In this document: one piece after another, positions 6,489 to 8,034 of the stretch
Position numbering within the stretch: position 1 is the first letter of the stretch
Layout of the letters: every line of letters begins with the position of its first letter
Assembly (NCBI GenBank): GCA_013694685.1
Contig: JACDBY010000208.1
Location: forward strand, 1-8,034
DNA length: 8,034 nucleotides
Direction: 5' to 3'
Source: Actinomycetota bacterium
GTDB taxonomy: Bacteria; Actinomycetota; Thermoleophilia; Gaiellales; Gaiellaceae
Position numbers and translations under genes: made by a program
The notes under the pieces: model-generated
Database searches by the model: none
The model's input: only the letters and a program-made list of their open reading frames with translations
What the model was told of the DNA's origin: nothing

Positions 6489-7541
6489 GTGGATGCCACC
6501 CTCCGCCGGACGCCGCTCTACGAGCGTCATGTCGCCGCCGGCGCGCGCCTCGTCCCGTTCGCCGGCTGGGAGATGCCCGTCCAGTACGAGGGCGTGATCC
6601 CCGAGCATCTGGCGGTGCGGAGCGACGCCGGGGCGTTCGACGTCTCCCACATGGGTCAGCTCCACGTCGACGGCCCGGCCTCCGGCCCGTTCCTCCAGTC
6701 GATGCTCTCCAACGACCTCGAGCGGATCGGCGACGGGGAGGCGCAGTACACACTCCTCACGAACGAGGACGGCGGGATCGTCGACGACCTCATCGTCTAC
6801 CGCATGAGCGCCGGTCAGTTCCTGCTTGTTGTCAATGCAGGCAACAGAGAAGCGGCCTACGACTGGTTGAAGGAGCGCGAGGCCCGCGGCACCGAGGTAC
6901 GCGACGCATCCGACGGGTATGCCCTCGTCGCCGTCCAGGGGCCGCGCTCGCTCGAGCGACTCGGGCTGCCCGCGTCGCCGGCGTTCACCCATGGGATGGG
7001 CGAGGTCGGTGGGATCGAAGTGATGGTTGGCTACACGGGCTACACGGGCGAGACCGGCGTCGAGCTCCTCTGCCCGGACGACGAGGCAGCAGCCCTCTGG
7101 GACGCCGTGCTCGAACGGGGCGTGAAGCCCTGCGGGCTCGGTGCGCGCGACACGCTTCGCCTGGAGGTCTGCTACCCGCTCCATGGCCAGGATCTCACGA
7201 GCGAGACGGATGCGATCTCCGCTGGTCTCGGCTGGGCGTGTGGACTCGAGACCGAGTTCACCGGGGCCGAAGCCCTGCGTCGCCTGAAGGCCGACGGGCC
7301 GGTGCGAAAGCTCGTCGCGTTCGTCATGGAGGAACGTGCGATCCCGCGTCACGGGATGACGATCGAGGGTGGGGGCGAGGTGACCTCCGGAACGCACTCC
7401 CCGTCGCTCGACGTCGGGATCGGGATGGGCTACGTCCCCGCGGCCCGGGCAGTGCCCGAGACGGAGCTCGTGGTCGACGTTCGCGGCCGCTCCCGGCTGG
7501 CCCGAATCGTGAAGAAGCCGATCTACAAGAAGGAGCCCTGA
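6489..7541 (+). CDS. gcvT: GcvT, glycine cleavage T protein (aminomethyltransferase)
   Basis: Takes the aminomethyl group from the lipoyl arm of GcvH, releases ammonia and forms 5,10-methylene-tetrahydrofolate. The 350 aa are close to the usual 360-370. Seen: [11 protein letters not shown] (23-33), FDVSHMGQ (50-57), IVDDLIVYR (97-105) with the catalytic Asp pair at 99-100, VNAGN (115-119), GYTGYTGE (181-188) with Glu 192 in [13 protein letters not shown] (218-226) and a C-terminal barrel ending in KKPIYKK. The GTG at 6489 gives the family N-terminus (TPLYERH). An ATG at 6478 is out of frame. No glycine riboswitch is visible upstream, although many gcv operons have one. It follows ftsZ, where related genomes more often carry division-linked genes such as yggS and sepF. 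Confidence 0.96.
   Translation: MDATLRRTPLYERHVAAGARLVPFAGWEMPVQYEGVIPEHLAVRSDAGAFDVSHMGQLHVDGPASGPFLQSMLSNDLERIGDGEAQYTLLTNEDGGIVDDLIVYRMSAGQFLLVVNAGNREAAYDWLKEREARGTEVRDASDGYALVAVQGPRSLERLGLPASPAFTHGMGEVGGIEVMVGYTGYTGETGVELLCPDDEAAALWDAVLERGVKPCGLGARDTLRLEVCYPLHGQDLTSETDAISAGLGWACGLETEFTGAEALRRLKADGPVRKLVAFVMEERAIPRHGMTIEGGGEVTSGTHSPSLDVGIGMGYVPAARAVPETELVVDVRGRSRLARIVKKPIYKKEP
7530..7535 (+). promoter_or_regulatory. Ribosome binding site of gcvH
   Basis: AAGGAG lies inside the last codons of gcvT, 5 nt before the gcvH ATG. It is the clearest Shine-Dalgarno in the window and settles this start over earlier ones in the same open frame. Confidence 0.8.
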
Positions 7542-7933
7542 TGCCAGACGAGAGCTACCCCGACGACCTGCGCTACCACCCCGAGCACGACTGGGCCAGG
7601 GTGGAGGGAGAGGAGGCCGTGCTCGGAATCACGTGGTACGCGCAGGACTCGCTCGGCGAGCTCGTGCATTTCGAGGCGCCCGAGGTCGGCATGACGGTCT
7701 CGAAGGACAGGCCCTACGCCGAGGTCGAGTCCGTGAAGGCCGTCTCCGACGTGATCGCACCGCTCTCGGGTGAGGTGCTCGAGGTGAACGAGAAAGCGGT
7801 CGACGAGCCCGAGGCGATCAACGCCGACCCGTACGGCGACGGCTGGCTCGTGAGGATCAGGCTCTCCGACGCGGCGGAGGCGGACGGTCTGCTCGACGCC
7901 GAGGCCTACCGCGCCCAAGTCGCCGAGCAGTGA
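7541..7933 (+). CDS. gcvH: GcvH, glycine cleavage H protein (lipoyl carrier)
   Basis: Small lipoylated carrier that shuttles the aminomethyl intermediate from the P protein to GcvT and is re-oxidised by the L protein. The 130 aa are the normal length. Seen: RYHPEHDWAR (11-20), VLGITWYAQDSLGELV (27-42), the lipoylation motif EVESVKAVSD (61-70) with Lys 66 as the expected attachment site, APLSGEVLEVNE (73-84) and the C-terminal GDGWLVRIRL (99-108). The ATG shares one base with the gcvT TGA, so the two are surely co-transcribed and coupled. The same frame stays open upstream over gcvT, but that part does not resemble GcvH. gcvP would be expected downstream or elsewhere. Confidence 0.97.
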   Translation: MPDESYPDDLRYHPEHDWARVEGEEAVLGITWYAQDSLGELVHFEAPEVGMTVSKDRPYAEVESVKAVSDVIAPLSGEVLEVNEKAVDEPEAINADPYGDGWLVRIRLSDAAEADGLLDAEAYRAQVAEQ

Positions 7934-8034
7934 TATCTCCGTCAAGGCATTTGCGACTGGAACAGCCCGACGCGAAGCGGTGGCCTTTAGGGATCTGCCC
8001 CGCCGGAGGCGCGGATCGAGCGGCGGGATTCCGC
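7934..8034 (+). other. Region after gcvH, no complete gene
   Basis: This 101-nt end of the window has no recognisable gene. A stem GATCTGC/GCGGATC (7992-7998 with 8011-8017, one G-U pair) encloses a small GCC-GGA-GGC stem. CCCGCC (7999-8004) could instead pair with GGCGGG (8022-8027). No T run follows, so a classic terminator is not supported. A GTG at 7980 opens a frame of 18 codons to the window edge, too short and without a good ribosome binding site to call. Confidence 0.4.

Noticed and set aside
7238..7540. Extension of gcvH upstream inside gcvT
   Set aside because: The extension has no GcvH similarity, and a strong AAGGAG site precedes the ATG at 7541.
7934..8034. tRNA, riboswitch or the start of a gene after gcvH
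   Set aside because: No cloverleaf or aptamer core was seen, and the GTG frame at 7980 is cut by the window after 18 codons.
1..8034. CRISPR array, insertion sequence, phage or defence genes
   Set aside because: No spaced direct repeats, transposase or integrase motifs were seen; base composition and gene order look like native chromosome throughout.

Overview
This window is a high-GC bacterial chromosome segment. It carries the distal half of a division and cell-wall (dcw) cluster followed by two glycine-cleavage genes, and every real gene is on the + strand. The likely source is an actinobacterium (Actinomycetota), possibly a deep-branching lineage such as Thermoleophilia; that placement is inference. 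The support is very strong G/C bias at third codon positions, frequent GTG/TTG starts, an FtsZ with the actinobacterial-type GEGGGTGTG loop, and no ftsA between ftsQ and ftsZ.

Layout. Positions 14-4250 hold ftsW, murG, murC and murB, tightly packed. ftsW and murG overlap by 158 nt, murG and murC abut at a perfect 11-bp inverted repeat that covers the possible murC start codons, and murC and murB overlap by 4 nt. A 75-nt spacer rich in short hairpins precedes ftsQ (4326-5180). A 120-nt gap then carries a good sigma-70-type promoter candidate for ftsZ (5301-6389). A 99-nt gap with a 9-bp hairpin and a candidate leaderless promoter separates ftsZ from gcvT (6489-7541). gcvH (7541-7933) is coupled to gcvT by a 1-nt overlap. 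The last 101 nt hold no complete gene.

How the genes work together. MurC and MurB act on cytoplasmic UDP-MurNAc precursors (MurB makes UDP-MurNAc, MurC adds L-Ala). MurG makes lipid II at the membrane. FtsW polymerises lipid II at the septum, FtsQ is a divisome scaffold, and FtsZ forms the ring that places the machinery. GcvT and GcvH are two of the four parts of the glycine cleavage system (aminomethyl transfer to tetrahydrofolate, and the lipoyl carrier) and start a separate metabolic unit. gcvP is not in the window.

I do not see an undescribed defence or mobile system. The points that stand out are regulatory and evolutionary: the murG/murC junction palindrome, the long ftsW/murG overlap, a MurG with changes at several normally conserved positions, a MurC about 50 residues short in its central domain, and a palindrome overlapping the likely gcvT promoter.
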